From contig DASZTG010000071.1 of assembly GCA_035548375.1 (NCBI GenBank), forward strand, positions 1 through 64,000: a stretch of DNA of 64,000 nt, read 5' to 3'. The first letter of the stretch is position 1, and each line of letters starts with the position of its first letter. The translations under genes were made by a program, and so were the position numbers. Positions 10,290-18,312 of this stretch are shown here, one piece after another. The notes below the pieces were generated by a model. The model saw only the letters and a program-made list of their open reading frames with translations. It was not told where the DNA came from and did not search any database. This DNA comes from JACQAP01 sp035548375 (GTDB lineage: Bacteria; Pseudomonadota; Gammaproteobacteria; Burkholderiales; JACQAP01).

Positions 10290-10856
10290 CTAGCGCGCCG
10301 CCTCCGCAGCAGGCGCAGGTGCTTTTTCCGCCGGCGGAGCGGGCGGCGTCGCGGTAGCGGCCGGCTTCGGCTTCGCAGGCGGCCGCGGAGCAACGAGTGC
10401 GGTTTGCGGATAGCCCGCCGCGTCCAGCGCGCCATTCCACTTGCCTTCCTCGAATCCGCGCACGGTGTCGCGTCCGATCTTCAGCACCGGCACTTCGATT
10501 GCACCGCCAGTGAGCTTCTTGAGTTCCACCTGAGCCGTCGCGTCCGTCGCGTCGACTTCCGAATACGGCACGCCGCGCCTGGCAAGCAGCGCACTGGCCT
10601 GCGTGCAAGCCGGACCGCACTGGCTCGTATAAAGCGTCACCGGGAAATTCTTGACGGCCTGCTGCAGCGAATAAGGCATCGGCGCGTCGCTGGCCTTGCC
10701 ACCACTCAACTTCTTTTTCTCGATCTGCCTGGCATCCGCGGGCGGCGGTTGGTCGCTGTACTGCACTTTGCCGTTTTCATCCACCCAGCGGTAGAGGTCG
10801 GCATGAGCCGCTGTGCAGGCCAGTGCCAGTAACGATGTCCACATCCAGGCCTTCAT
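10290..10856 (-). CDS. Periplasmic DUF4124 plus glutaredoxin-like domain protein
   Basis: A 188-aa exported protein. The signal peptide (residues 1-19, ending AHA) leads into a DUF4124 segment (DLYRWVDENGKVQYSDQPPP). A glutaredoxin or thioredoxin-like fold follows (about residues 70-140), with a cysteine pair spaced CGPAC instead of the usual CPYC and the cis-proline region IEVPVLKIG. A long Ala-Pro-rich tail ends the protein. It probably acts in thiol chemistry outside the cytoplasm; no substrate is known. GGAGAT lies before the ATG at 10856. It sits between prlC and xth, 34 and 3 nt away, in one apparent operon. Confidence 0.88.
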   Translation of the reverse strand: MKAWMWTSLLALACTAAHADLYRWVDENGKVQYSDQPPPADARQIEKKKLSGGKASDAPMPYSLQQAVKNFPVTLYTSQCGPACTQASALLARRGVPYSEVDATDATAQVELKKLTGGAIEVPVLKIGRDTVRGFEEGKWNGALDAAGYPQTALVAPRPPAKPKPAATATPPAPPAEKAPAPAAEAAR

Positions 10857-10890
10857 GACGATCTCCTTCCGGGTTGACGAAGCCGCAGCC

Positions 10891-12924
10891 TCACGCCGGC
10901 TGCGCCATGCCATTGTGCCGCAATAACGCATCGATCGTGGGTTCGCGGCCGCGGAACGCCACGAAGGATTCCAGCGCGGGCCGACTGCCGCCCGCAGCGA
11001 GCACTTCATCGCGGAATCGCGAGCCGATGGCCGCGCTCAGCACGCCGTTTTCCTCGAACAGGCTGTACGCATCCGCCGACAGGACTTCGGCCCATTTGTA
11101 GCTGTAATAGCCTGCCGCATAGCCGCCGCCGAAGATATGCGAAAAACTGTTCGGGAAACGGTTATAGGCCGGCGGGAACAGCACTGCGACTTCGCGCCGC
11201 ACCTGCTCGACCAGCGCCAGCGTGGACGCCTGCCCGTCGACGTCGAAATCGGTATGCAGGCGCATGTCGAACATCGCGAATTCGAGCTGGCGCACCGTCT
11301 GCATGCCGCTCTGGAAATTCTTCGCCGCCACCATCTTGTCGAACAGTTCGCGCGGCAGGCGCGCGCCGGTCTCGACATGTCGGGTCATGTCCTGGATCAC
11401 GTCCCATTCCCAGCAGAAATTTTCCATGAACTGGCTTGGCAGCTCGACCGCATCCCATTCGACGCCATTGATCCCGGATACGCCGAGGACGTCGACGCGG
11501 GTCAGCAAATGGTGCAGTCCGTGCCCGAACTCATGGAACAGCGTGATCACTTCGTCATGCGTGAACAGCGCCGGCTTGCCTTGCAGCGGCGCCGAAAAAT
11601 TGCAGTTCAGATAGGCCACCGGGGTCTGCAACCCGCCGCTCTTGCGACGCCGCGTGATCGCATCGTCCATCCACGCACCGCCGCGCTTCGACGCCCGCGC
11701 ATAGAGATCCAGGTAGAACTGCCCGACCAGTTCGCCTTCGCTGGTCCTGATCGAGAAGAAACGCACGTTTTCGTTCCAGACCGGAGCGATGTCCGCACGA
11801 ATCTGCAACCCGTAAAGCGACTCGACCACGCGGAACATGCCCTGGAGGACCTGCGGTTCCGGGAAGTATTCCTTCACCTGCTGGTCGGAAAATGCATAGC
11901 GCTCCAGGCGCAGCTTTTCCGACGCATAAGCCACATCCCACGGCTGGAGTTCGGCCATGCCGAGGCGACGCAATGCGAATTCCCTGAGCTCGGCGACATC
12001 GCGCTGCGCATACGGTTTCGCGCGCGTGGCCAGGTCGCCGAGGAATGCGAGCACCTGCGGCGGCGAATCGGCCATCTTCGGCTGCAGCGAAAGTTCGGCG
12101 AAGTTGGAAAATCCCAGCAACCTCGCCTGCTGCCGGCGAAGCCGCAGGATTTGCGAAATGATCGCGGTGTTGTCCCACTTCGAATCGCCGAATTCCGCGG
12201 CGCGCGTCGCATAAGCCCGATACATCTGTTCGCGCAGGCCGCCGTCGTCGGCGTATTGCATGACCGGCAGGTAGGACGGCATCTGCAGCGTGAATTTCCA
12301 TCCCGCCTTGCCGGATCCGGCGGCCGCTTCCGCGGCGCCCGCAACGGCATCGGCCGGCAGCCCGGCCAGACGCTCCTGCTCCGTGACGATCAATTCAAAT
12401 GCATTGGTTGCGTCGAGGACGTTGTCGTTGAAACGGGATGACAGGCTGGAGAGCTTTTCGGCGACCGCCTTGAATTCCTGCTTTTCCGCCGCCGGGAGGT
12501 CCGCGCCGCCCAGCCGGAAATCGCGGATTTCGTTTTCAATCACTTTTTTCTGCGCCGCCGTGAGGCTGCCAAAGGCGCGTGATGCGCGCAAAGCCTTGTA
12601 CTTCCCGAACAGCACCTCGTCCTGCGCCAGGCCGGTGAAATATTCGGTGATGCGCGGCAGGTTGGCGTTGTAGGCATCGCGTAGCTGCGGGCTGTTCATG
12701 ACGGCATTCATGTGGGAAACCTGGCCCCACGCACGGCGCAGCCGTTCGTTACCGTCATCCATGGGCGCCACGAAATTTTCCCAGCCCGGCTCGATCTCCT
12801 GATTCTTGAGTTTTTCGACCAGCGCCCGGTTTTCGGCCAGCAGCTCGTCCAGCGCCGGCGTGACGAACTCCGGCTTGAAATCGGCGAAACGGGGAAGTCC
12901 GGAAAAATCGAGCAAGGGATTCAT
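10891..12924 (-). CDS. prlC: Oligopeptidase A (M3 metallopeptidase)
   Basis: Cytoplasmic zinc oligopeptidase that degrades short peptides, including cleaved signal peptides; 677 aa, the family's normal size. The zinc site is HEFGH at residues 464-468, with the third ligand in the helix that follows (about residue 493). The C-terminal M3 motif HIFGGGYAAGYYSYKW is present. I start at MNPLLDFSG, which matches family N-termini; the upstream in-frame extension is proline-rich and unlikely. The ribosome site is weak. It lies 80 nt after the dihydroorotase-like gene and may be read from the same transcript. Confidence 0.96.
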   Translation of the reverse strand: MNPLLDFSGLPRFADFKPEFVTPALDELLAENRALVEKLKNQEIEPGWENFVAPMDDGNERLRRAWGQVSHMNAVMNSPQLRDAYNANLPRITEYFTGLAQDEVLFGKYKALRASRAFGSLTAAQKKVIENEIRDFRLGGADLPAAEKQEFKAVAEKLSSLSSRFNDNVLDATNAFELIVTEQERLAGLPADAVAGAAEAAAGSGKAGWKFTLQMPSYLPVMQYADDGGLREQMYRAYATRAAEFGDSKWDNTAIISQILRLRRQQARLLGFSNFAELSLQPKMADSPPQVLAFLGDLATRAKPYAQRDVAELREFALRRLGMAELQPWDVAYASEKLRLERYAFSDQQVKEYFPEPQVLQGMFRVVESLYGLQIRADIAPVWNENVRFFSIRTSEGELVGQFYLDLYARASKRGGAWMDDAITRRRKSGGLQTPVAYLNCNFSAPLQGKPALFTHDEVITLFHEFGHGLHHLLTRVDVLGVSGINGVEWDAVELPSQFMENFCWEWDVIQDMTRHVETGARLPRELFDKMVAAKNFQSGMQTVRQLEFAMFDMRLHTDFDVDGQASTLALVEQVRREVAVLFPPAYNRFPNSFSHIFGGGYAAGYYSYKWAEVLSADAYSLFEENGVLSAAIGSRFRDEVLAAGGSRPALESFVAFRGREPTIDALLRHNGMAQPA

Positions 12925-13004
12925 GGCTGGCGGCTGCGGAGAAGGTGGAGCAAAACAGGTGGCGGCGGGCTGCCGCGAATTCAATCCCGGTTGCGCTTGC
13001 CCGA

Positions 13005-14279
13005 TCATCCCTCGTAGACGACGTGGCCCTCGACCAGCGTGCAGCGCACCCTTCCGCTCATTTCATAGCTTGCGAAAGGCGTATTCCTGCCCTGGCTCTT
13101 GAGCGAAGCCGGCTCGACTTTCCAGCGCGCATCCGGATCGAAGACACAGACGTCGGCGTTGCCGCCCACCGCCAGCCTGCCGACGTCGATGCCCAGGACC
13201 CGTGCCGGCTCGCTGGTGATCCTGGCCAGCGCGCCGGCCAGGGGCATCCTGGTCTCGTCCGCCAATCTGAGCGTGAGGGACAGCAACAACTCCAGTCCGG
13301 TCGCCCCCGCCTCCGATTCGCCGAAGGGAAGCTGCTTTGCATCGTCGTCGACGGGCGTATGGTCGGAGCAAATCGCATCCACGGTCCCGTCCTTGACCGC
13401 GCGCCTGAGCGCGTCGCGATCGCGCAAGGAGCGCAGCGGCGGCACGAGGTGGCAATTCGAGTCGAAGTAGCCGATGTCCATTTCGCTCAAGTGAACGTGA
13501 TTGGCGGAGACATCGCACGTCACGGAAATGCCCAGCGCCTTCGCCTGCCTGACCATGTCGACGCCGTCGGCGGTGGACAACCTGCAAAGGTGCACCCTGG
13601 CACCGGTCTCGCGCGTGAGCAGCAGGATCGTGGATAGCGCCGCGGTCTCCGCGATGGCGGGAATCGGCGCAAGTCCCAGCCGCGTCGCCACCTGGCCGTC
13701 GTGTGCGAAGCCGCCGCGCGCGAGGGTGGCATCCTGGGGCCGCAGCCAAACCGGATAACCGAAGGTGGTGGCATACTGCATCGCGCGCAGGAGCACCTGG
13801 GTGTCGTTGAGCGGCGCATCTGCCTGCGAAAACGCGACGCAGCCGGCATCGAGCAGTTCCGCCATTTCCGTGATGCGTTCGCCCTTCAGCGCCTGCGTCA
13901 ACGCGCCGAGCGGAAACACTCGCGCCTGGTTCAGGCTGCGCGCGCGATGCTTGAGCATTTCCACCAGGCCGGGCTCGTCGAGCGGTGGGTCGGTATCCGG
14001 CGGGCACACGAGCGAGGTGACGCCGCCCGCGACAGCCGCCGCCATCTCGCTCTCGAGCGTCGCCTTGTACTCGTACCCAGGCTCTCGCAACCGCGCCGAA
14101 AGATCCACCAGGCCGGGACAGACAATCAGTCCGGCGGCATCGATCACGCGGTTGGCATGGAAGCCGTCGGGTGCCGCGCCGAGGGCGACGATTTTTCCGG
14201 CAGCGATGAAAACGTCGCCCGCCTTGTCGAAGCCGCTCGCGGGATCGATGATGCGCCCGCCCTTGACCTGGATCTTCAT
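13005..14279 (-). CDS. pyrX: Dihydroorotase-like protein lacking zinc ligands (probable non-catalytic PyrC' partner of PyrB)
   Basis: 424 aa with the amidohydrolase fold of type I dihydroorotases. The first metal motif, normally DxHxHLREPG, reads DLSARLREPG, so both histidines are gone. The later CHxST motif reads CRLST. The aspartate of ICSDHTP remains. This pattern matches the inactive PyrC' of pseudomonads, which is needed as a scaffold for the PyrB dodecamer rather than for catalysis (family knowledge). The start overlaps the pyrB stop by 4 nt (ATGA). A catalytic dihydroorotase should exist elsewhere, since none is in this window. Confidence 0.9.
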   Translation of the reverse strand: MKIQVKGGRIIDPASGFDKAGDVFIAAGKIVALGAAPDGFHANRVIDAAGLIVCPGLVDLSARLREPGYEYKATLESEMAAAVAGGVTSLVCPPDTDPPLDEPGLVEMLKHRARSLNQARVFPLGALTQALKGERITEMAELLDAGCVAFSQADAPLNDTQVLLRAMQYATTFGYPVWLRPQDATLARGGFAHDGQVATRLGLAPIPAIAETAALSTILLLTRETGARVHLCRLSTADGVDMVRQAKALGISVTCDVSANHVHLSEMDIGYFDSNCHLVPPLRSLRDRDALRRAVKDGTVDAICSDHTPVDDDAKQLPFGESEAGATGLELLLSLTLRLADETRMPLAGALARITSEPARVLGIDVGRLAVGGNADVCVFDPDARWKVEPASLKSQGRNTPFASYEMSGRVRCTLVEGHVVYEG

Positions 14280-15232
14280 GCGTTGCCCGCGAGGATGGAC
14301 ATCACCGCCATCCTGACGGCGATGCCGAAGGTGACCTGCGGCAGGATCACGGACTGCTTGCCGTCGGCGACGCTCGAATCGATCTCGATGCCGCGATTCA
14401 TCGGCCCCGGGTGCATGACGATCGCGTCGGGCTTCGCATGCGCGAGCTTGTCCGGCGTCAGTCCGTAGTACTTGAAGAATTCCTGCGCGGACGGCAGCAG
14501 CGCGCCGTTCATGCGCTCGTTCTGCAGGCGCAGCATGATGACCACGTCCGCATCCTTGAGCCCCGCGGCCATGTCGTGGTGCACGTGCACCCCGAGCTCG
14601 GCCACGTTGGTCGGCAGCAGCGTGCGCGGACCGATCACGCGAACCTCGGGCACGCCAAGGGTCGTCAACGCGTGGATCTGCGAGCGCGCAACACGCGAGT
14701 GCAGCACGTCCCCGACGATCGCGACGCGCAGCGACGAGAACTCCTTCTTGTAGTGCCGGATGGCGAACATGTCGAGCAGTCCCTGCGTGGGATGCGCATG
14801 GCGGCCGTCGCCGGCATTGACGACATGGATGTAGGGCGCCACGTGCCTGGCGATCAGGTGCGCGGCGCCGCTCTGCGAATGCCTGACGACGAACATGTCC
14901 GCATGCATCGCCGACAGGTTGGCTACCGTGTCCAGCAGGGTTTCGCCCTTGCTCTGCGACGACGTGCCGACGTTTAGATTGATCACGTCGGCCGACAGCC
15001 GCTTCGCCGCGATCTCGAACGTCGTGCGGGTACGCGTGGAAGCCTCGAAGAACAGGTTGAATATCGCCTTGCCGCGCAGCAGGGGCACCTTCTTGACGTC
15101 GCGATCCCCCACCGACAGGAAGGAATGCGCCGTATCGAGGATGTGGAGGATGATTTCGCGCGGCAGGCCCTCGATGGTCAGCAGGTGCTGCAGGTCGCCG
15201 CTCGCGTTGAGCTGGGGATTGGGCACGCTCAT
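14276..15232 (-). CDS. pyrB: Aspartate carbamoyltransferase catalytic chain
   Basis: Joins carbamoyl phosphate and aspartate, the committed step of pyrimidine synthesis; 318 aa. The carbamoyl phosphate-binding loop FFEASTRTRTTFE and the HPTQGLLD motif are intact, as is the C-terminal HPGPMNRG segment. No pyrI regulatory chain is nearby. Instead the gene is coupled to a ligand-deficient dihydroorotase homologue, as in pseudomonad-type class A ATCases, whose catalytic chain itself carries the effector site in an N-terminal extension. It overlaps pyrR by 4 nt upstream and pyrX by 4 nt downstream. Confidence 0.98.
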   Translation of the reverse strand: MSVPNPQLNASGDLQHLLTIEGLPREIILHILDTAHSFLSVGDRDVKKVPLLRGKAIFNLFFEASTRTRTTFEIAAKRLSADVINLNVGTSSQSKGETLLDTVANLSAMHADMFVVRHSQSGAAHLIARHVAPYIHVVNAGDGRHAHPTQGLLDMFAIRHYKKEFSSLRVAIVGDVLHSRVARSQIHALTTLGVPEVRVIGPRTLLPTNVAELGVHVHHDMAAGLKDADVVIMLRLQNERMNGALLPSAQEFFKYYGLTPDKLAHAKPDAIVMHPGPMNRGIEIDSSVADGKQSVILPQVTFGIAVRMAVMSILAGNA

Positions 15233-15738
15233 GCCGTGTCCTGGCGGTTGAGTTTCAGCGCAAGGCTGTCGTCGGCGGCCTTCGTCAACTCGATCTGCTC
15301 GCTGGCCGCGACCTCGAGTTCGGCACCGACGAACTGTGCGGCGATGGGCAACTGGCGCCCCCCGCGATCGATGAGCGCGGCCAGCCTGATCGAGCGCGGC
15401 CTGCCGTAGTCGAAGAGCTCGTTCATCGCCGCGCGAATGGTGCGTCCGGTGTGCAGCACGTCGTCCACCAGCACGATGTCCGCGTCCGCGACGTCGAATG
15501 GAATATTCGACGGCTTGACCTTCGCGTGCAATCCGCGGCTGCCATAGTCGTCCCGATGGAAGGAAACGTCGAGGCTTCCCAGCGGCGGCGCCAGATTCAG
15601 CATGCGGTGCAGCCGGCTGGCGACCCAGACGCCGCCGGTGTGGATGCCGATGAGAGCGGTGTCGCGCGTCACCGAAGCTCGCATGCTTTCGGCGAGACGG
15701 CCCAGCAATTCCTCGGCGTCTGGCAGCGGCTTGCTCAT
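15229..15738 (-). CDS. pyrR: Bifunctional PyrR: pyr operon regulator / uracil phosphoribosyltransferase
   Basis: 169 aa with a type I phosphoribosyltransferase fold; the PRPP loop is VLVDDVLHTGRTIRAA. In Gram-positives PyrR binds pyr mRNA to cause attenuation. In proteobacteria the regulatory role is less clear, and uracil salvage may dominate. The gene shares 4-nt overlaps with both ruvX (start side) and pyrB (stop side), which implies tight translational coupling. The ATG at 15738 is chosen because it begins MSKPLPDAEELL and overlaps the ruvX stop. Confidence 0.93.
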   Translation of the reverse strand: MSKPLPDAEELLGRLAESMRASVTRDTALIGIHTGGVWVASRLHRMLNLAPPLGSLDVSFHRDDYGSRGLHAKVKPSNIPFDVADADIVLVDDVLHTGRTIRAAMNELFDYGRPRSIRLAALIDRGGRQLPIAAQFVGAELEVAASEQIELTKAADDSLALKLNRQDTA

Positions 15739-16187
15739 CGGCCGAAATAATTTTCCAGGATCAGCTTGGCGGCGAGCTGGTCGACTTTCGATCGCATCTT
15801 GCGCTCGTCCTTGCCCATTTCGCGCATCTGCGACTGCGCCTCGACGGAAGTGAGGCGTTCGTCGACCATTCGGGTTTCTATGCCGAAACGCCCTTCGAGG
15901 CGTTGCGCAAAACGCCTGGCGAGCGCGGTGGTTGCGTGCTCGCTGCCGTCCATCGACAACGGCAGTCCCACGAGCAGCAGGACCGGCTGCCACTCACGGA
16001 CGAGCGCCTCGATGCGCGCAAAACGGACGTCGTTGGCCTCGGCATCGATGGTGGCGACCGGATGCCCCACGCCCAGTTGCAATTCGCCGACGGCGACGCC
16101 GATGCGCCTTTCGCCGAAATCGAACGCGAGCACGGTGCCCGAGCGGATTTCGCGAGCCTTGGTTGCAGGGGCGAATCGCGATGTCAT
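15735..16187 (-). CDS. ruvX: Holliday junction resolvase-like protein RuvX (YqgF)
   Basis: A 150-aa RNase H-like fold protein implicated in maturation of the 16S rRNA 5' end. The catalytic aspartate region LAFDFGERRIGVAVG and the second acidic region RMVDERLTSVEA are present, and the tail KVDQLAAKLILENYF matches the family. It lies between algH (15 nt away) and pyrR (4-nt overlap), the standard order algH-ruvX-pyrR-pyrB of this bacterial group. Confidence 0.95.
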   Translation of the reverse strand: MTSRFAPATKAREIRSGTVLAFDFGERRIGVAVGELQLGVGHPVATIDAEANDVRFARIEALVREWQPVLLLVGLPLSMDGSEHATTALARRFAQRLEGRFGIETRMVDERLTSVEAQSQMREMGKDERKMRSKVDQLAAKLILENYFGR

Positions 16188-16202
16188 GCGCTATGCCCGC
16201 GT

Positions 16203-16769
16203 TCAGGCATGGCCGGCATCGTCGGAGAGGCTGGCGGGATCGAATCCCAGCAATTCCATCGCGGCGACGAATCGCTCGGAAGACGGCAGGTCGAATATCA
16301 CCGAGGGCTGCGCCTCCACGGTCAGCCAGGCATTCTGCCCCAGCTCCTGCTCGAGCTGGCCGGGCGCCCAGCCCGCATAGCCCAGGGACACCAGCACGTT
16401 TTCCAGCCCCGGCCCCTCTCCCTGGCCCAGGGCCTGCAGGATGTCGCGGGAGGTCGTCAGGCCGAGCTCGCCGTTGATGGACAGCGTGGATTGCCACCCA
16501 CCGATCGGCCTGTGCAGCACGAAGCCGCGGTCGACCTGCACCGGCCCGCCGAAGTAGACCGGCACCTTCTTGACCGCCAGGTTGTCGAGCGGGATCTCGA
16601 TCTGCTCGAACAGCGCATCGAGGGTCATGTCCGTCGGGCGGTTGACGACCACGCCGAGCGCGCCCTGCTCGTTGTGCTCGCAAATGAACGTCAGCGATCT
16701 GGCAAAGTTGGGATCGGCCATGTTCGGCATGGCGATCAGGAAGTGATTGGTGAGATTGACGCTTTGCAT
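16203..16769 (-). CDS. algH: AlgH / YqgE family protein (UPF0301)
   Basis: 188 aa, the family's normal length, with no signal peptide. The start NLTNHFLIAMPNMADPNFARS and the central YFGGPVQVDRGFVLHRP are family hallmarks, as is GYAGWAPGQLEQEL. The biochemical role is not established; a Pseudomonas member was linked to alginate expression. It is the first gene of the pyr-side operon and is divergent from the ECF sigma gene across 186 nt that carry promoters for both. Confidence 0.95.
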   Translation of the reverse strand: MQSVNLTNHFLIAMPNMADPNFARSLTFICEHNEQGALGVVVNRPTDMTLDALFEQIEIPLDNLAVKKVPVYFGGPVQVDRGFVLHRPIGGWQSTLSINGELGLTTSRDILQALGQGEGPGLENVLVSLGYAGWAPGQLEQELGQNAWLTVEAQPSVIFDLPSSERFVAAMELLGFDPASLSDDAGHA

Positions 16770-16784
16770 GGATTCGCCCCGTGC

Positions 16785-16814
16785 ATTTTAACCGCGCCCG
16801 CGCTTGCCCCACAA
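16785..16814 (-). promoter_or_regulatory. Sigma-70-type promoter for the algH-ruvX-pyrRB-pyrX operon
   Basis: Read on the minus strand: TTGTGG (16814-16809), an 18-nt spacer, then TAAAAT (16790-16785). The start site would be about 16778, leaving a leader of roughly 9 nt before the algH ATG. Confidence 0.5.
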
Positions 16815-16827
16815 ACCTCGCGTGCCC

Positions 16828-16843
16828 GCCCGTATAATCGGGC
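16828..16843 (+). promoter_or_regulatory. -10 element of the ECF-sigma operon, framed by an inverted repeat
   Basis: A consensus TATAAT (16833-16838) is bracketed exactly by GCCCG (16828-16832) and CGGGC (16839-16843), a perfect 5-bp palindrome. No good -35 box is seen at 16-18 nt. The predicted start is about 16845, so translation from an upstream GTG at 16845 is unlikely. Confidence 0.5.
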
Positions 16844-16955
16844 CGTGGGCGGTGCTTGGCTGCCGCAATGCGGGCAGCCAGCGCATGCCGCGGCAATTCC
16901 GGCCCGACTGGCGGCAAGTCGCGCTCGGGAATCGAGAGAAGTTCGAGGGGATCTT

Positions 16956-17522
16956 CTGGCTACCCAACAGGAATTGGCCGCCTTCCTCGCTGAGGTCGAG
17001 CGGCGAGCGTTCAAGCAAGCGATGTTTGCGGTACGCGACCAGCACCTGGCGCTCGACATCGTTCAGGACGCCATGCTGAAGCTCGCCGACAAGTATCCGG
17101 ACCGGCCTGCCGGCGAGTTGCCGCTCCTGTTCCAGCGCATACTCCAGAACACCATTCGCGACTTCTACCGGCGGCAGAAAGTCCGTTCCCTCTGGACCAC
17201 GCTGTTTTCCTCGCTGCAATCCAAGGATGACAACGAGGACTACGATCCGCTGGAGTCCATGGAAACCGAGGGCCCCGGCGGCAAGGGCGACAGCCCTGCC
17301 GACCGGCTCGAGCGATCGCAGGTAGCCGGTATCATCGAGCAGGGTCTGGAACGCCTGCCGCCCCGTCAACGTGAGGCATTTCTGCTGCGTTACTGGGAGG
17401 AACTGGATGTCGCGGAAACGGCCCAGGCCATGGGATGCTCGGAAGGCAGCGTAAAGACCCACTGCTCCCGGGCAACACATGCATTGGCGGCATTTCTGAA
17501 GGAAAAAGGGATCGAATTGTGA
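16956..17522 (+). CDS. ECF-type RNA polymerase sigma factor
   Basis: About 188 aa. Region 2 is visible as QHLALDIVQDAMLKLADKY and LLFQRILQNTIRDFYRRQK. Region 4 is LERLPPRQREAFLLRYWEE followed by the helix-turn-helix around DVAETAQAMGCSEGSVKTH. Homology to this subfamily starts near ATQQELAAFLAEVERRAF, but no ATG, GTG or TTG fits there. A CTG at 16956 lies 5 nt after GAGGGG and is my best start. The downstream membrane and periplasmic genes overlap in a chain, suggesting a sigma factor controlled from the envelope. It ends in a 4-nt overlap with the next gene. Confidence 0.9.
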   Translation: MATQQELAAFLAEVERRAFKQAMFAVRDQHLALDIVQDAMLKLADKYPDRPAGELPLLFQRILQNTIRDFYRRQKVRSLWTTLFSSLQSKDDNEDYDPLESMETEGPGGKGDSPADRLERSQVAGIIEQGLERLPPRQREAFLLRYWEELDVAETAQAMGCSEGSVKTHCSRATHALAAFLKEKGIEL

Positions 17523-17902
17523 ACGAGAAGGATGTGGCCGGCGGGATTGTTGCGCGACTCGACCAGAACCTGGCCGAATTGCCGCCGTCGACGGTTCAAA
17601 AGCTTCAGGCCGCGAGGCAGGAAGCATTGGCGGCCTATCGCGCGGACAAGGCATGGAGCCGTTCGCGGGGAAATGTGCTGACGGGTTGGATTTTCGGCCG
17701 CAGCCTGACCACGCGGCTGGTCCTGCCCGCGGCGATCGTGCTCGCCAGCCTTACCGGGTTGATCTATTGGCAAGTGTCGAGCCATCATGACGACGAGCTT
17801 GACACCGGCCTTCTGGCCGGCGAACTTCCCTTACATGCCTATACCGATCCGGGTTTCGAAACGTGGTTAAAGCACTCCAGCTACACGCCCTCGCGCCAAT
17901 AG
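17519..17902 (+). CDS. DUF3619-type single-pass membrane protein, candidate anti-sigma factor
   Basis: 127 aa with a GTG start overlapping the sigma stop (GTGA). The cytoplasmic N-terminal half is a charged helix-rich segment (residues 1-70, including IVARLDQNLAELPPSTVQKL). One membrane span follows (LVLPAAIVLASLTGLIYWQV, about 75-94), then a short acidic periplasmic tail. This topology, coupled to an ECF sigma gene, fits a membrane anti-sigma factor, but no known anti-sigma motif is visible, so the role is inferred from context. It overlaps the next gene by 40 nt. Confidence 0.72.
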   Translation: MNEKDVAGGIVARLDQNLAELPPSTVQKLQAARQEALAAYRADKAWSRSRGNVLTGWIFGRSLTTRLVLPAAIVLASLTGLIYWQVSSHHDDELDTGLLAGELPLHAYTDPGFETWLKHSSYTPSRQ

Positions 17903-18309
17903 CGTTCGCGTTTTCCCTGATCGTCGGCATGCCCGCCGCCCAGGCGGATAATCCGGGCGACTCCTGGTCCGGCCTGACTTCCGAGCAAAAAACCATCCTC
18001 GCGCCCTTGCAGCCGGAATGGGACAAGCTGGATCCGGAACGTCGCAAGCGCTGGATCGGGCTCGCGGCGCGTTATCCCTCGCTGTCTCCGGAGCGCCAGC
18101 AAAACATCCAGCAACGCATGCACGAATGGGTGTCCCTTACCCCAGAGCAGCGCACGCAGGCGATCGAGCGGTACAAGCGCATCAAGCAGATGCCCCCCGA
18201 AAGGCACGACCAATTGCACCAGCGCTGGCGCGAATACCAGGCCTTGCCGGAAGAACAACGCCAGAAACTTCGCGAAAGCCACGGCGCTTCGCCCGGCGCG
18301 GGCAAATAG
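17863..18309 (+). CDS. DUF3106 periplasmic protein with six 18-residue LxPEQ repeats
   Basis: 148 aa starting at GTG 17863. A signal peptide (residues 1-28, ending AAQA before DNPG) is followed by six repeats. Their cores are LTSEQ, LDPER, LSPER, LTPEQ, MPPER and LPEEQ, starting at residues 38, 56, 74, 92, 110 and 128, a perfect 18-residue period. Eighteen residues equal five helical turns, so an all-helical stack is likely. The look recalls LTxxQ proteins such as CpxP, Spy and ZraP and the CnrX metal sensor, though I cannot show homology. In context it may be the periplasmic sensor for the membrane protein upstream. Confidence 0.78.
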   Translation: MVKALQLHALAPIAFAFSLIVGMPAAQADNPGDSWSGLTSEQKTILAPLQPEWDKLDPERRKRWIGLAARYPSLSPERQQNIQQRMHEWVSLTPEQRTQAIERYKRIKQMPPERHDQLHQRWREYQALPEEQRQKLRESHGASPGAGK

Positions 18310-18312
18310 CCG

